From NCBI GenBank assembly GCA_022821645.1, contig JAJEDE010000009.1, positions 41,076 to 105,075 of the forward strand: a stretch of DNA of 64,000 nucleotides. The letters run 5' to 3'. The notes beneath the pieces were generated by a model. That model was not told the origin of the DNA. It saw only the letters and a list, made by a program, of their open reading frames with translations, and did not search any database. Source of the DNA: Chloroflexota bacterium (GTDB lineage: Bacteria > Chloroflexota > UBA11872). Shown here in pieces: positions 33,677 to 42,505 of this stretch (positions are counted from its first letter, which is position 1; every line of letters starts with the position of its first letter). Position numbers and translations under genes: made by a program.

Positions 33677-34545
33677 AGCGCGGGCATCTCGCTCAGCGGC
33701 ACGCAGCGGGCGCCCGAGGTCGCCGAACGGTCGGCCGCCGCCACCACGCGAATCACGTCCACCATTTCCTCGTTGCTGATCGGCGGCTCACCGGTTTCGA
33801 GCATCGCCAGGAACTGCTTGATGACCTCCAGGTACATGCGGGGAAAGCCGTCGATGGTGTCGCTCAGATGCATGTCCGCGTGGGTCCAGCCCGATTCGCC
33901 GAGGGCGACGCAGAGCATGCCCATCCAGGCCTCGCGCGCCTGGTTGGCGATGCCGACCTGACCATCGGGCCAGCGGATCGTCACGACGTCGCTCAACTCG
34001 CTGCGGAGGGACGTCACATCTAAGGCGCCGACGCCGAACACCGCGTGCATCACGTCCACGGCGTGGACGCCGTAGAGCTGCCAGTTCTGAGGCAGGGTGA
34101 ACATGATCGAGCGGGTGCGGCCGAGGTCGGGCAAGCGGTCGAGCAACTGGCGCACGGCGCGGTCGTAGCGCACGGCTGACGCCGAAAGCAGCGGCACGCC
34201 GGCCGTGGCGGCCGCCCGGACCAGCGTGACGGCCTCTTGCGGGTCGTCGCAGAGCGGCTTGTCCACGAACAGGGGCAGCCCGTGATCGACGGCCTGCATG
34301 GCGGGCGCGAAGTGGTCGGGACCCCAGCGGTTGAGCACCAGCACGGCGTCCACGTCCTGCATGGCCTGCTCGGGCGCCTCGACGACCTGGTCAATGCCGG
34401 TTTCCATCGCCTTGGCGCGGGCCTGGTCGGGATTGGCGCCCCAGAGCCTGGTGACGCGCAGGCCGGGTCCGGCCAGTCCACGGTTGATGATGCCGGCGAA
34501 GTTCTCGGTATGGGTGCTATCGGCGCCGATAATCGCGAGATTCAT
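33673..34545 (-). CDS. Gfo/Idh/MocA-family oxidoreductase
   Basis: A 290-residue NAD(P)-dependent dehydrogenase from the ATG at 34545: MNLAIIGADSTHTENFAG is the nucleotide-binding strand and loop (GADSTH in place of GxGxxG), and FVDKPLCDDPQEAV is the lysine motif. An in-frame start 57 bases upstream gives a non-family extension. The C-terminal half is shorter than in the two cluster members at 13733 and 18369, with VHAVDVMHAVFG as the active-site helix. It is convergent with the small membrane-protein gene and divergent from recJ. Confidence 0.85.
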   Translation of the reverse strand: MNLAIIGADSTHTENFAGIINRGLAGPGLRVTRLWGANPDQARAKAMETGIDQVVEAPEQAMQDVDAVLVLNRWGPDHFAPAMQAVDHGLPLFVDKPLCDDPQEAVTLVRAAATAGVPLLSASAVRYDRAVRQLLDRLPDLGRTRSIMFTLPQNWQLYGVHAVDVMHAVFGVGALDVTSLRSELSDVVTIRWPDGQVGIANQAREAWMGMLCVALGESGWTHADMHLSDTIDGFPRMYLEVIKQFLAMLETGEPPISNEEMVDVIRVVAAADRSATSGARCVPLSEMPAL

Positions 34546-34607
34546 GCAGCCGCTCCCAGCGCGGGCGAGTCCACCGCAGGGTATCGCGCCGAGGCCTGGC
34601 AACTCCG

Positions 34608-34614
34608 TTAGGCT
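34608..34614 (+). promoter_or_regulatory. candidate -10 element for a leaderless recJ transcript
   Basis: TTAGGCT ends seven bases before the recJ GTG, the distance at which transcription would start on the first base of the start codon. There is no ribosome-binding site between them. A similar arrangement (TACACT, 40269-40274) precedes the glycerate kinase ATG. Confidence 0.3.
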
Positions 34615-34620
34615 GGCGCC

Positions 34621-36330
34621 GTGGCTGACACCGGCGACGATCCCAGGCGCAGTCTCACGGGGGCGGTGTGGGACATTGCGCCGCGCGCGCCCGCGGCGTT
34701 ATTTGCCGAGATTGACGAGTTGCCACCGCTGGCGGTCCAGGTGCTGCATAACCGCGGGCACGACTCGGCCGAGAAGCTGCAGGAGTTCATGCTGGGGCCG
34801 CTGCCGCCGCACGACCCGTACCTGCTGGACGAGATGGACCTGGCGGTGGCGCGAATTGCGCAGGCCATGCACAAGCGCGAACGCGTGTGCATTTACGGCG
34901 ACTACGACGTGGACGGTGTCAGCGCCACCGCGATGCTGCTGGAGACGGCCGAGGCGTTGGGGCTGGACGCGTTTCCGTACATCCCGGAGCGGCTGACCGA
35001 GGGTTACGGTCTGCACGCCGGCGCGATCGACGCGGTGGCGCAGGAACGCGCAACGCTGGTTATCACCGTCGACTGCGGGGCGACGGCGGACGAGGAGATC
35101 GACCGCGCGGCCGCGGCCGGCCTGGACGTGATCGTGACCGACCACCATCCGACCGAGTCGCGCCCGGCAAAGGCCGCGGCGCTGCTCAACCCCAATGCTC
35201 CAGGTTCGGGCTATCCGTTCGGCGGGCTGTCAGGCGTAGGCGTGGCCTACAAGCTGGTGCAGGCGCTGGCCGACGAGTTCCCGGAGCAACTCCCCGATCC
35301 CGAACGCTTCCTGGACCTGGTGGCGCTGGGCACGGTGGCCGACGTGGCGCCCATCCGCGACGAAAACCGGGCGTACGTGATGGAAGGCCTGGAGTGGATG
35401 CGCGCGTCGCCGCGGCCGGGGCTGCGGGCGCTGGCGGAGGCGGCACGCCGCCAGCCGGAGGCGATCAGGTCGGACGACATTGCCTTCGCACTGGCGCCCC
35501 GGCTCAATGCCGCCGGGCGGTTGGCGAGCCCGCAACTGGCGCTGGAATTACTGCAGGCCAGGCATCCGGTGCGGGCCGCGGAGATCGCGGATGAACTGAA
35601 CGAGCTGAATGCCGAGCGGCGCCGGCTGACCGAGGACGTGATGGACGCGGCGCGCGCGATGGTGGACGGCAGCCCGGTGGTCTTTGCCACCGATCCGGGC
35701 TTCGCGCCGGGAGTCGTCGGACTGGCCGCCTCGCGACTGTGCGAGGAATTCGGGGCGCCCGCGTTCATCGGCGCCGAGATCGACGGGCTGGTGCACGGGT
35801 CGGCGCGCGCGCCGGACGGATTCAACCTGCGCGACCTGCTGAGGCGCCAGGGCGACTGGCTGGAGAGCTGGGGTGGGCACGCCGGGGCCGCCGGATTTTC
35901 CGTGCTGCCGCAGAACGTCGAGGCTTTACGTCGCGGCCTGGCGCAGGCCCTCGCCAGCCTTGACCTGCCCGAATTCACGGGGCCGCGCCTAAGCGCGGAC
36001 GGCCGCGTGTATCCGCGCACGATCTCCTGGGAGACCCACCAGGCGCTCGAGTTGCTGGGCCCCTGGGGGCAGGAACATGAAGAGCCGCGCCTGGTCGTAG
36101 AGAATGTACGTATCCAAAACACCCGGCTGGTAGGCGAGGATCACGTGGTCCTGCGGTTCGAGGAACTGGCGCGCAATGTGGAAGCCATCTGGTTCCGCCA
36201 CGGCGATCAGCAGGCCGCCCTGGGCCCAGGGCGCTGCGTGGACGTTGCGTTCAGGCTGGGGCTGCGCACCTTCCGCGGGGAGACCCGGTTGCAGATGCTG
36301 GTGGACGACATCCGGCTACGGCCGGTCTAG
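34621..36330 (+). CDS. recJ: single-stranded-DNA-specific exonuclease RecJ
   Basis: A 569-residue 5'-3' single-strand exonuclease acting in recombination and mismatch or base-excision repair. DHH-family motifs are complete: YGDYDVDGVSA (Asp94, Asp96, Asp98), VDCGAT (151), VTDHHP (174-176), then GTVADVAPI near 237. The DHHA1 domain has SWGGHAGAAGFS near 418, followed by the C-terminal OB fold. Length is normal for RecJ. GTG start. It is followed after 20 bases by rel in the same direction. Confidence 0.94.
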   Translation: MADTGDDPRRSLTGAVWDIAPRAPAALFAEIDELPPLAVQVLHNRGHDSAEKLQEFMLGPLPPHDPYLLDEMDLAVARIAQAMHKRERVCIYGDYDVDGVSATAMLLETAEALGLDAFPYIPERLTEGYGLHAGAIDAVAQERATLVITVDCGATADEEIDRAAAAGLDVIVTDHHPTESRPAKAAALLNPNAPGSGYPFGGLSGVGVAYKLVQALADEFPEQLPDPERFLDLVALGTVADVAPIRDENRAYVMEGLEWMRASPRPGLRALAEAARRQPEAIRSDDIAFALAPRLNAAGRLASPQLALELLQARHPVRAAEIADELNELNAERRRLTEDVMDAARAMVDGSPVVFATDPGFAPGVVGLAASRLCEEFGAPAFIGAEIDGLVHGSARAPDGFNLRDLLRRQGDWLESWGGHAGAAGFSVLPQNVEALRRGLAQALASLDLPEFTGPRLSADGRVYPRTISWETHQALELLGPWGQEHEEPRLVVENVRIQNTRLVGEDHVVLRFEELARNVEAIWFRHGDQQAALGPGRCVDVAFRLGLRTFRGETRLQMLVDDIRLRPV

Positions 36331-36350
36331 CGGCGGATAGGGGAGGAGCA

Positions 36351-38786
36351 GTGCCCTCATCGGTCACGGCCACGCTGGCGCCCATGGTCGGCGCGGGCCG
36401 GACGGAAACCACGCTGGATGATCTGCTGGAGGCGGTTCGGTCTTACACGCCGCCCGACGACGCGCCGGCGGCCGCGCGACTGATTCGCAAGGCCACCGCG
36501 CTGGCCGAACGCGCGCATGAGGGACAGCGCCGCCTGACCGGCGAGCCGTTCGTGCAGCATCCGATGAGCGTGGCGCTGATGCTCACGAACCTGCACCTGG
36601 ATCCCGACACCGTCGCCGCCGCGCTGCTGCACGACTGCGTGGAAGACACGAACGTGGACATCGGGACGATTCGGTCCAGGTTCGGATCCAGCGTGGCGGA
36701 GCTTGTGGATGGCGTGACCAAGCTGGATGACATCACGGTCGTGAGCATGGATGACCGCCAGGCGCAGAACCTCCGCAAGGTGTTCCTGGCGATGGCGCGG
36801 GACATTCGTGTGGTGCTGATCAAGCTGGCCGACCGCCTGCACAACCTGCAGACGGCGCACGTATATCGACCCGAGAAGCGGGCGCGGTACGCCAGCGACA
36901 CGCTGGAGATCTTTGCGCCGCTGGCGGGTCGCCTGGGCATCGAGGAGTGGCGCTGGCGGCTGGAGGATCACGCGTTCAAGCTGCTGCAGCCCGAGCGCTA
37001 CCGCGAGATCGCCAGCTGGCTGCTGGCCGAACGGGCGGCCCGCGAGGACGTGGTGCAGGCGGTGACCGGCGGTTTGCGCGAGGCGCTGGACGCGGCTGGC
37101 ACGGACGCGCTGATCCAGAGCCGTATCAAGCACGTCTACAGCATCGAGCAGAAGACGCAGCGTAAGAACGTTCCGCTGGAGGAGGTCTACGACATCCTGG
37201 CCGTGCGGGTGATCGTGGACGACGTGCACGACTGCTATTCGGCGTTGGGCGTGGTGCATGGCGCGTGGCGGCATATTCCGGCCGAGTTCGACGACTACAT
37301 CTCGGCGCCCAAGGAGAACGGTTACCGCTCGTTGCACACGGCGGTGCTGGGGCCGGACGCGCGGCCGATCGAGATCCAGATTCGAACCCAGGAGATGCAC
37401 GCGGCGGCCGAATTCGGCGTGGCGGCGCACTGGCGCTACAAGGCGGACCATCACGTCGGCGAGGAGGACTTCTCGGAGAAGCTGGCCTGGGTGCGGCAAA
37501 TCCTGACGTGGCAGGCCGACGAGGAGACCGCCGGGTCGTTTGTGGACGCGGTCAAGACCGACTTCTTCAGCGATACGGTATTCGTGTTCACGCCGCGCGG
37601 CGAGATCAAGGACTTCCCGGCCGGCAGCACGCCGCTGGACTTCGCCTACCGCATCCACACGGACATCGGGCATACCTGCATCGGCGCCAAGGTGAACGGT
37701 CGGCTGGTGCCGCTGGAGTACCAGCTACAGAACGGCGACGTGCTGGAAATCCTGACCAGCAGCAACAGCCAGGGACCCAGCCGCAACTGGGTGTCGCTGG
37801 TCCACACGGCGCACGCACGGGACAAGATCCGGCAGTGGTTCAAGCGGCGTCAGCGCGCCGAGAACATCGAGTCGGGCAAGGAACTGCTGGAACGGGAGTT
37901 GCGGCGCCTGGGCCAGGGCCGGATTTCACAGCTGCCGGGCGATGGATTGGAGCCGGTGGCCGCCGACCTGGGCTATCGCGACGTGGACAGCCTGCTGGCG
38001 GGCGTGGGCTACGGCGCGACCACGGTTCCGCAGGTCATCAACCGGCTGAAGCTGACCGAGGAAGTCGAGGAGGCGGACGACGAGCCGCTGCCGGCGGAGG
38101 ATCCAACTGATCGCGAGGTCCAGCCGCTGGTCCGCGTTCTCGGGGTCGGCAACCTGCTCACGCGCGTTGCCTCCTGCTGCAGCCCGCTGCCAGGCGACGA
38201 CATCGTGGGGTTCATTACGCGCGGTCACGGGATCAGCGTGCACCGGCTGAGTTGCGCCAACGTCAAGAACCTGCGCGAGCCCGAGCGGCTGGTTGACGTG
38301 GAATGGGGCGGGCAGGTGGTCGGCGCCGACCTGGACCTGCCGATTCGGCTGGGCGCCTGCTGCAAGCCGCGACCGGGCATGAAGATCAGCGGAATTGCCG
38401 CGAACAAGAGCATTGAGGTTCATCGAACTCGCTGCCGTCAGGGTGCGGGGCTGCCGGGCGCTCGAGTTCGCGTCTGGTGGATCGACGAGACGAGCCAACT
38501 CCTGCCGGTGCAGATCCTGGTCCAGGCCGATGACCGCGAGGGCCTGGCCCACGACGTGACCGGGGTGATCCGCGACGAGGGCTTGAACATCACGTCGGCG
38601 AACGTGCATACCAACCGGCAGCGCCAGGCCACCATGCGTGTCACGGTGGGCATGGGCAGCGTGGCCCAGATGGCGCGGCTGATGCGGCGCCTCGAGACGA
38701 TACCCAGCGTCTACTCGGTCTCACGCGACACCATTGGCCCGCGCCGGAGTCGGACTCGCGAGGCGGCGCGGCGGAATGGCCAATGA
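36351..38786 (+). CDS. rel: bifunctional (p)ppGpp synthetase/hydrolase (RelA/SpoT)
   Basis: An 811-residue stringent-response enzyme. The HD hydrolase domain is intact (HPMSVAL, then LLHDCVEDT with His94-Asp95 and Glu98-Asp99), so ppGpp breakdown is expected. The synthetase domain has SRIKHVYSI (257 on), ISAPKENGYRSLHTAV and the Glu of EIQIRTQEMHAAAE, so synthesis is expected too. A TGS domain (about 410-470) and a C-terminal ACT domain (from about 720, DREGLAHDVTGVI) follow. Between them a Cys-Cys...VHR..Cys motif occurs twice, at 609-635 and 670-695. A GGGGAGGAG site precedes the GTG start, and the stop overlaps the next ATG. Confidence 0.94.
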   Translation: MPSSVTATLAPMVGAGRTETTLDDLLEAVRSYTPPDDAPAAARLIRKATALAERAHEGQRRLTGEPFVQHPMSVALMLTNLHLDPDTVAAALLHDCVEDTNVDIGTIRSRFGSSVAELVDGVTKLDDITVVSMDDRQAQNLRKVFLAMARDIRVVLIKLADRLHNLQTAHVYRPEKRARYASDTLEIFAPLAGRLGIEEWRWRLEDHAFKLLQPERYREIASWLLAERAAREDVVQAVTGGLREALDAAGTDALIQSRIKHVYSIEQKTQRKNVPLEEVYDILAVRVIVDDVHDCYSALGVVHGAWRHIPAEFDDYISAPKENGYRSLHTAVLGPDARPIEIQIRTQEMHAAAEFGVAAHWRYKADHHVGEEDFSEKLAWVRQILTWQADEETAGSFVDAVKTDFFSDTVFVFTPRGEIKDFPAGSTPLDFAYRIHTDIGHTCIGAKVNGRLVPLEYQLQNGDVLEILTSSNSQGPSRNWVSLVHTAHARDKIRQWFKRRQRAENIESGKELLERELRRLGQGRISQLPGDGLEPVAADLGYRDVDSLLAGVGYGATTVPQVINRLKLTEEVEEADDEPLPAEDPTDREVQPLVRVLGVGNLLTRVASCCSPLPGDDIVGFITRGHGISVHRLSCANVKNLREPERLVDVEWGGQVVGADLDLPIRLGACCKPRPGMKISGIAANKSIEVHRTRCRQGAGLPGARVRVWWIDETSQLLPVQILVQADDREGLAHDVTGVIRDEGLNITSANVHTNRQRQATMRVTVGMGSVAQMARLMRRLETIPSVYSVSRDTIGPRRSRTREAARRNGQ

Positions 38787-39400
38787 GCACACTGCTCGTC
38801 CTGCTGCTCGCTTACTCCATCGGGTCGGTGCCGTTTGCGTACCTGGCGGCGCGTTTGGCCGGGCACGATCTGCTGGCGGAGGGATCGGGCGGCGTGAGTG
38901 GGTCCGCGGCCATCGAGCGGATCGGCAAAGTGCCCGGGGCGATCGCCGGGCTGGCCGACGCGCTGAAGCCGGTGCTGGCCATCTTCATCGCGCAGCGTCT
39001 GGCCACCTACGAAGTGTCGGCGGTGGCGGGTGTTGTGGCGGTGGCCGGGCACGTGTGGCCGTTCACGCTGCGGTTTCGTGGCGGCCGGGGACTCGGGCCG
39101 GCCGGGGCCGCGCTGGCCGCCCTTGGGTCGTGGCACATGGCGCTGGCGTTCGCCGGCATGGTGCTGGGCAAGGCGATCATCAAGGACTCGGCCCCGGGCG
39201 CGCTGATCGGCTTTTTCGCCACGGCCATCGTGCTCAGCCTGACGGGCGCGGCCCTGGCGCTGAGTCTCACGGGCTGGACGCTGCTGGGGCTGCTGATCAC
39301 CGCCCGCCTGGTCGGCTACCGCAAGTCAGACGCGCCGGACGACGTGTCCACGGCCACGCTGCTCTGGCGGAGATTCCTGCTTGACCGCGACCGGCCGTGA
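38783..39400 (+). CDS. divergent PlsY-like glycerol-3-phosphate acyltransferase
   Basis: A 205-residue membrane protein with about five helices. The family frame is visible: IGSVPFAYLAARL at the start, a loop GSGGVSGSA where PlsY has GSGNxGxTN, then DALKPVLAI (usually DxxKG), and GHVWPFTLRFRGGRGLG (usually GHxFPxxLxFxGGKGVAT). The positions match but several catalytic residues do not: the first motif loses its Asn residues and the second its GKGVAT. It either has relaxed chemistry or a different acyl acceptor. ATGA overlap with rel suggests coupled translation. Confidence 0.7.
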   Translation: MSTLLVLLLAYSIGSVPFAYLAARLAGHDLLAEGSGGVSGSAAIERIGKVPGAIAGLADALKPVLAIFIAQRLATYEVSAVAGVVAVAGHVWPFTLRFRGGRGLGPAGAALAALGSWHMALAFAGMVLGKAIIKDSAPGALIGFFATAIVLSLTGAALALSLTGWTLLGLLITARLVGYRKSDAPDDVSTATLLWRRFLLDRDRP

Positions 39401-40259
39401 CGATGCGCGGCGCGTCCGGCTGATTACCGACTCGAGCGCCTGTCTTCCACCGCACGAAATCGAGAGGCACGAGATATCCATCGTGCCCACGGTGCTGGTG
39501 TGGAACGGCGAGGAGCTTCGTGACGGTGTTGACATAACGAACGAGGCATTCTGGAAACGCCTGGCGACGGACCCCAACCTGCCGACAACCAGCGCCACGT
39601 CGCCGAGGGCGTATGCCGCCGAGTTTGCGAAGGCGCGCGAGGCCGGGCTGGACGTTCTGTGCGCCACGATTCCGCGTCGAATCTCGGCGATGACCGAGGT
39701 GGCGGAGATGGCGGCGCGGGATTTCACCGGCCCGCCGTATGTGCGGGTGATTCAGACCGGCGCGGCAACCATGGCGCACGGGTTTCCGGTACTGCTGGGC
39801 GCCCGCGCGGCCAGCGCCGGAGCCGACCTGGACACGGTGGAGCGGACGGTGCTGCAGGCGGCGGACGACAGCGGCATCGTCGCGTTGCTGGGGTCCCTGG
39901 ATTACCTGGCGCGCGGGGGTCGGGTGCCATGGGTGGTGGCTCGCGTGGCAGACGCGCTGCCGTCGACGCCGATATTTGGAATGCGCCATGGCCGTATCCG
40001 GTTTCGGGCTGCGTTCGGGTCACGGGCGCGGGCGCTGCGTGCCATGGTGAAGCAGGTGCGGCGCGCGTCCCGCGACGCGAGCTACCTGGGTGTGGCGGTC
40101 CACCACGCGGCGGCGGTTGACGAGGCGCACCGGCTGGCCGAGCGGATTCGACGGGAAATGGCGCCGGACGATCTGTACGTCACCGGCTTCACGCCGGTCA
40201 TGGGTGCGCATGTCGGTCCCGATCTCGTCGGGCTGGCCTATTGCGCCCGATCAGACTGA
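39381..40259 (+). CDS. DegV-family fatty-acid-binding protein
   Basis: A 292-residue two-domain protein starting at a TTG. The family signature RLITDSSACLPP opens the first domain, PTTSATSPRAYAAEF is the second motif that lines the lipid head-group site, and LDYLARGGRVPW is the third conserved block. DegV/FakB proteins bind a fatty acid and present it to a kinase that makes acyl phosphate for PlsX/PlsY-type phospholipid synthesis. It overlaps the PlsY-like gene by 20 bases, which supports a shared role in lipid metabolism. No fakA-like kinase is in the window. Confidence 0.88.
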   Translation: MTATGRDDARRVRLITDSSACLPPHEIERHEISIVPTVLVWNGEELRDGVDITNEAFWKRLATDPNLPTTSATSPRAYAAEFAKAREAGLDVLCATIPRRISAMTEVAEMAARDFTGPPYVRVIQTGAATMAHGFPVLLGARAASAGADLDTVERTVLQAADDSGIVALLGSLDYLARGGRVPWVVARVADALPSTPIFGMRHGRIRFRAAFGSRARALRAMVKQVRRASRDASYLGVAVHHAAAVDEAHRLAERIRREMAPDDLYVTGFTPVMGAHVGPDLVGLAYCARSD

Positions 40260-40281
40260 CGCGCTGCCTACACTGGATGCA

Positions 40282-41637
40282 ATGTTGACCGGGACGGAGC
40301 CGTCGCACGTGCGGGTTGAGGCGATGCGCGCCACGATTATGGCGATCGGGCGGGCGGCTATTGCCGCCGTGGACCCCGCAACGGCGGTTCGCGAGACCGT
40401 ATCGCTGGACAGCGACGGCATACGGTTCGGGCAGGTCCACGTGCCGAATGCCAAAGCCCGGCGCGTGGTCGTGCTTGGCGCAGGCAAGGCCAGCCCGCGC
40501 ATGGCCGCGGCCCTGGTGGACATCCTGGGCGATCGTGTTTCCGGCGGTCTGGTCATTACCAAGGATGGCTACGCCTCGGCGGCCGGGCAGGTCGAGATTG
40601 TCGAAGCGGGCCATCCCGTGCCCGACGCGCGTGGGCAGGCGGCGACCCGTCGCCTGCTGGATATGGCCGGCGACGCCGACGAAGGCGACCTGGTGCTCTG
40701 TGTGATCTCCGGTGGCGGATCGGCGCTCACGCCGTGCCCGCCGGACGACGTCCCACTGTCCGAGCTTCAGGAAGTGACGGACCAGTTGCTGCGCTCGGGC
40801 GCCACGATCAACCAGATGAACGCCATTCGGAAGCACCTGTCGGAGTTTCACGGCGGCCTGCTGGCGGCGGTGGCGGCTCCGGCGCGAGTTGTCGGTCTTC
40901 TGGTCAGCGACGTGGTGGGCAACCCGATGGACGTGATTGCGTCCGGGCCTGCGTCGCCCGATCCGACGACGTATGCCGATGCTTTGGCCGCGCTGGACGC
41001 GTTTGGCCTGCGCGCCACGGCGCCGGCGTCCATCCGCGATCGCCTGGAACTGGGCGCTCGCAGCGGGTTGCCCGAAACGCCGAGACCGGACGATCCGCTA
41101 TTCGAGCGGGTAACGAACCTGGTGATCGCGGACAACGCGCGCGCCGGTCTGGCCGCGGTCGCGGCGGCGGAGGCCGCGGGTCTTCATGCCCAGTTTGTGA
41201 CCTCGCGCGTGCAAGGCGAGGCGCGAGAAATCGCCAAGCTGGTTGCCGGCGCCGCCGTCGACATTGCACGAAGCGGACGGCCCGTCGAGCGACCGGGATG
41301 CGCCATTTTCGGTGGCGAGACCACGGTGACCGTGCGCGGCCAGGGGCGCGGCGGCCGCAGCCAGGAACTCGCCGTGGCTGCCGCCCAGGAACTGGCGGGC
41401 GAGCCCAATACCGCCGTCTTTGCGCTGGCCACGGACGGGACCGACGGGCCCACCGACGCCTGCGGCGGGTTGATCGACTGGACGACGATTGAGCGGGCGC
41501 GCGCGGCCGGCGGCGATTGCGCCGCCGCCCTGGATGACAACGACTCCTACAGCTATCTGCAGTGCTGCGGCGACCTGGTGCGCCTGGGGCCGACCGGCAC
41601 CAACGTGAACGATTTGTACATGGCGTTCGGATGGTGA
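40282..41637 (+). CDS. glycerate 2-kinase (MOFRL/DUF4147 family)
   Basis: A 451-residue enzyme expected to phosphorylate D-glycerate to 2-phosphoglycerate. GAGKASPRMAAAL near residue 63 and VITKDGYA are typical of the N-terminal DUF4147 domain; ISGGGSALTPCPP near 140 forms the active-site loop. The C-terminal MOFRL domain has FGGETTVTVRGQGRGGRSQE and ATDGTDGPTDACGG. The frame is open much further back, inside degV, but the ATG at 40282 matches the family's N-terminus; TACACT seven bases before it could be a -10 for a leaderless message. The last codons overlap the LysM gene. Confidence 0.92.
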   Translation: MLTGTEPSHVRVEAMRATIMAIGRAAIAAVDPATAVRETVSLDSDGIRFGQVHVPNAKARRVVVLGAGKASPRMAAALVDILGDRVSGGLVITKDGYASAAGQVEIVEAGHPVPDARGQAATRRLLDMAGDADEGDLVLCVISGGGSALTPCPPDDVPLSELQEVTDQLLRSGATINQMNAIRKHLSEFHGGLLAAVAAPARVVGLLVSDVVGNPMDVIASGPASPDPTTYADALAALDAFGLRATAPASIRDRLELGARSGLPETPRPDDPLFERVTNLVIADNARAGLAAVAAAEAAGLHAQFVTSRVQGEAREIAKLVAGAAVDIARSGRPVERPGCAIFGGETTVTVRGQGRGGRSQELAVAAAQELAGEPNTAVFALATDGTDGPTDACGGLIDWTTIERARAAGGDCAAALDDNDSYSYLQCCGDLVRLGPTGTNVNDLYMAFGW

Positions 41638-42317
41638 GCGACGGCGAGGCGGGCCCGGCCATTGAACCGGAACTTCGCTGGGTCAAGGTCACGGGGCCGG
41701 ACGCCCTGCGGCCACTGGACCGGCATTGGGTCCGTTACGTGCGCCTGGCCCTGCTGCTGGCGGCCGTCCTGATCGCCTGGCGGATCCTGGCCTGGCAGGA
41801 GGATGGGTATCGGGCCGCGGCGTCCGAGGCCGGCAGCGCGGCACAGCTGCAGCCGCTGCCAGTCTCGATTTCGGGCCAGCCGGCAACCGCCACGCCGGAG
41901 GCCGCGCAGGCCGGCGTCCAGATTGTGAAGCTGTCGCCCACGCCCACGTCCACCCCCACGCCGGTTCCCACGCCAACGCCCACCCCGGCGCCGACGCCGG
42001 CGACGCATGTCGTGCGGCCCGGCGAGACGCTGACGCGAATCTCCCTGCTCTACGACGTACCCGTGAACGTGATCGTGGACCTCAATGACATCGCCGATCC
42101 CAACAATGTGGAGGTGGGTCAGCGGCTGCGGCTTCCCGAAGGCACCGAGATTCCGGAAACCACGGATGCGCCGGGCCCATACATCGTGCAGCCGAACGAC
42201 ACGCTCAGCGCCATTGCCGTGGAATTCGGCGTGACCATTGACGATCTGATGGCCGCCAACGGCCTCAGCGACCCCGACAGCATATTCGTGGGTCAGGAGT
42301 TGCGGATTCCAGGCTGA
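41631..42317 (+). CDS. membrane-anchored protein with two LysM domains
   Basis: A 228-residue protein: a cytoplasmic N-terminal stretch, one membrane helix (YVRLALLLAAVLIAWRIL, about residues 35-55), a Thr/Pro-repeat linker, then two LysM modules (HVVRPGETLTRISLLYDV and YIVQPNDTLSAIAVEFGV with their NxLxDPxxIxVGQxLRIP ends). LysM domains bind N-acetylglucosamine polymers such as peptidoglycan. The protein should sit in the membrane with LysM outside. The ATG at 41631 overlaps the kinase stop; a GTG at 41634 is equally possible. No catalytic domain is present. Confidence 0.87.
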   Translation: MVSDGEAGPAIEPELRWVKVTGPDALRPLDRHWVRYVRLALLLAAVLIAWRILAWQEDGYRAAASEAGSAAQLQPLPVSISGQPATATPEAAQAGVQIVKLSPTPTSTPTPVPTPTPTPAPTPATHVVRPGETLTRISLLYDVPVNVIVDLNDIADPNNVEVGQRLRLPEGTEIPETTDAPGPYIVQPNDTLSAIAVEFGVTIDDLMAANGLSDPDSIFVGQELRIPG

Positions 42318-42375
42318 CCCGGAGAGTTGCCTTTTCAGTTGTTGCGGACTATCGCTACTTCGTACACTGCGGAGA

Positions 42376-42408
42376 GCCCCGATGGTCGCGCACTGCCCCA
42401 TCGTGGGC
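42376..42408 (+). terminator. candidate intrinsic terminator after the LysM gene
   Basis: GCCCCGATGG pairs with CCATCGTGGGC through a ten-pair stem with one bulged T and a 12-base loop, followed by TTTATG. The T-run is short, so efficiency is uncertain. It lies 59 bases after the LysM stop and before the Asp-box gene. Confidence 0.4.
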
Positions 42409-42505
42409 TTTATGCTGTGGTCGCCCTTTCGAGAGAGCGTTGAAACGCCGGGGCGCCGGCGGCGTACTCCATTTCGTCAATCCGCGAGTCCGGAGGCTCT
42501 AACGC

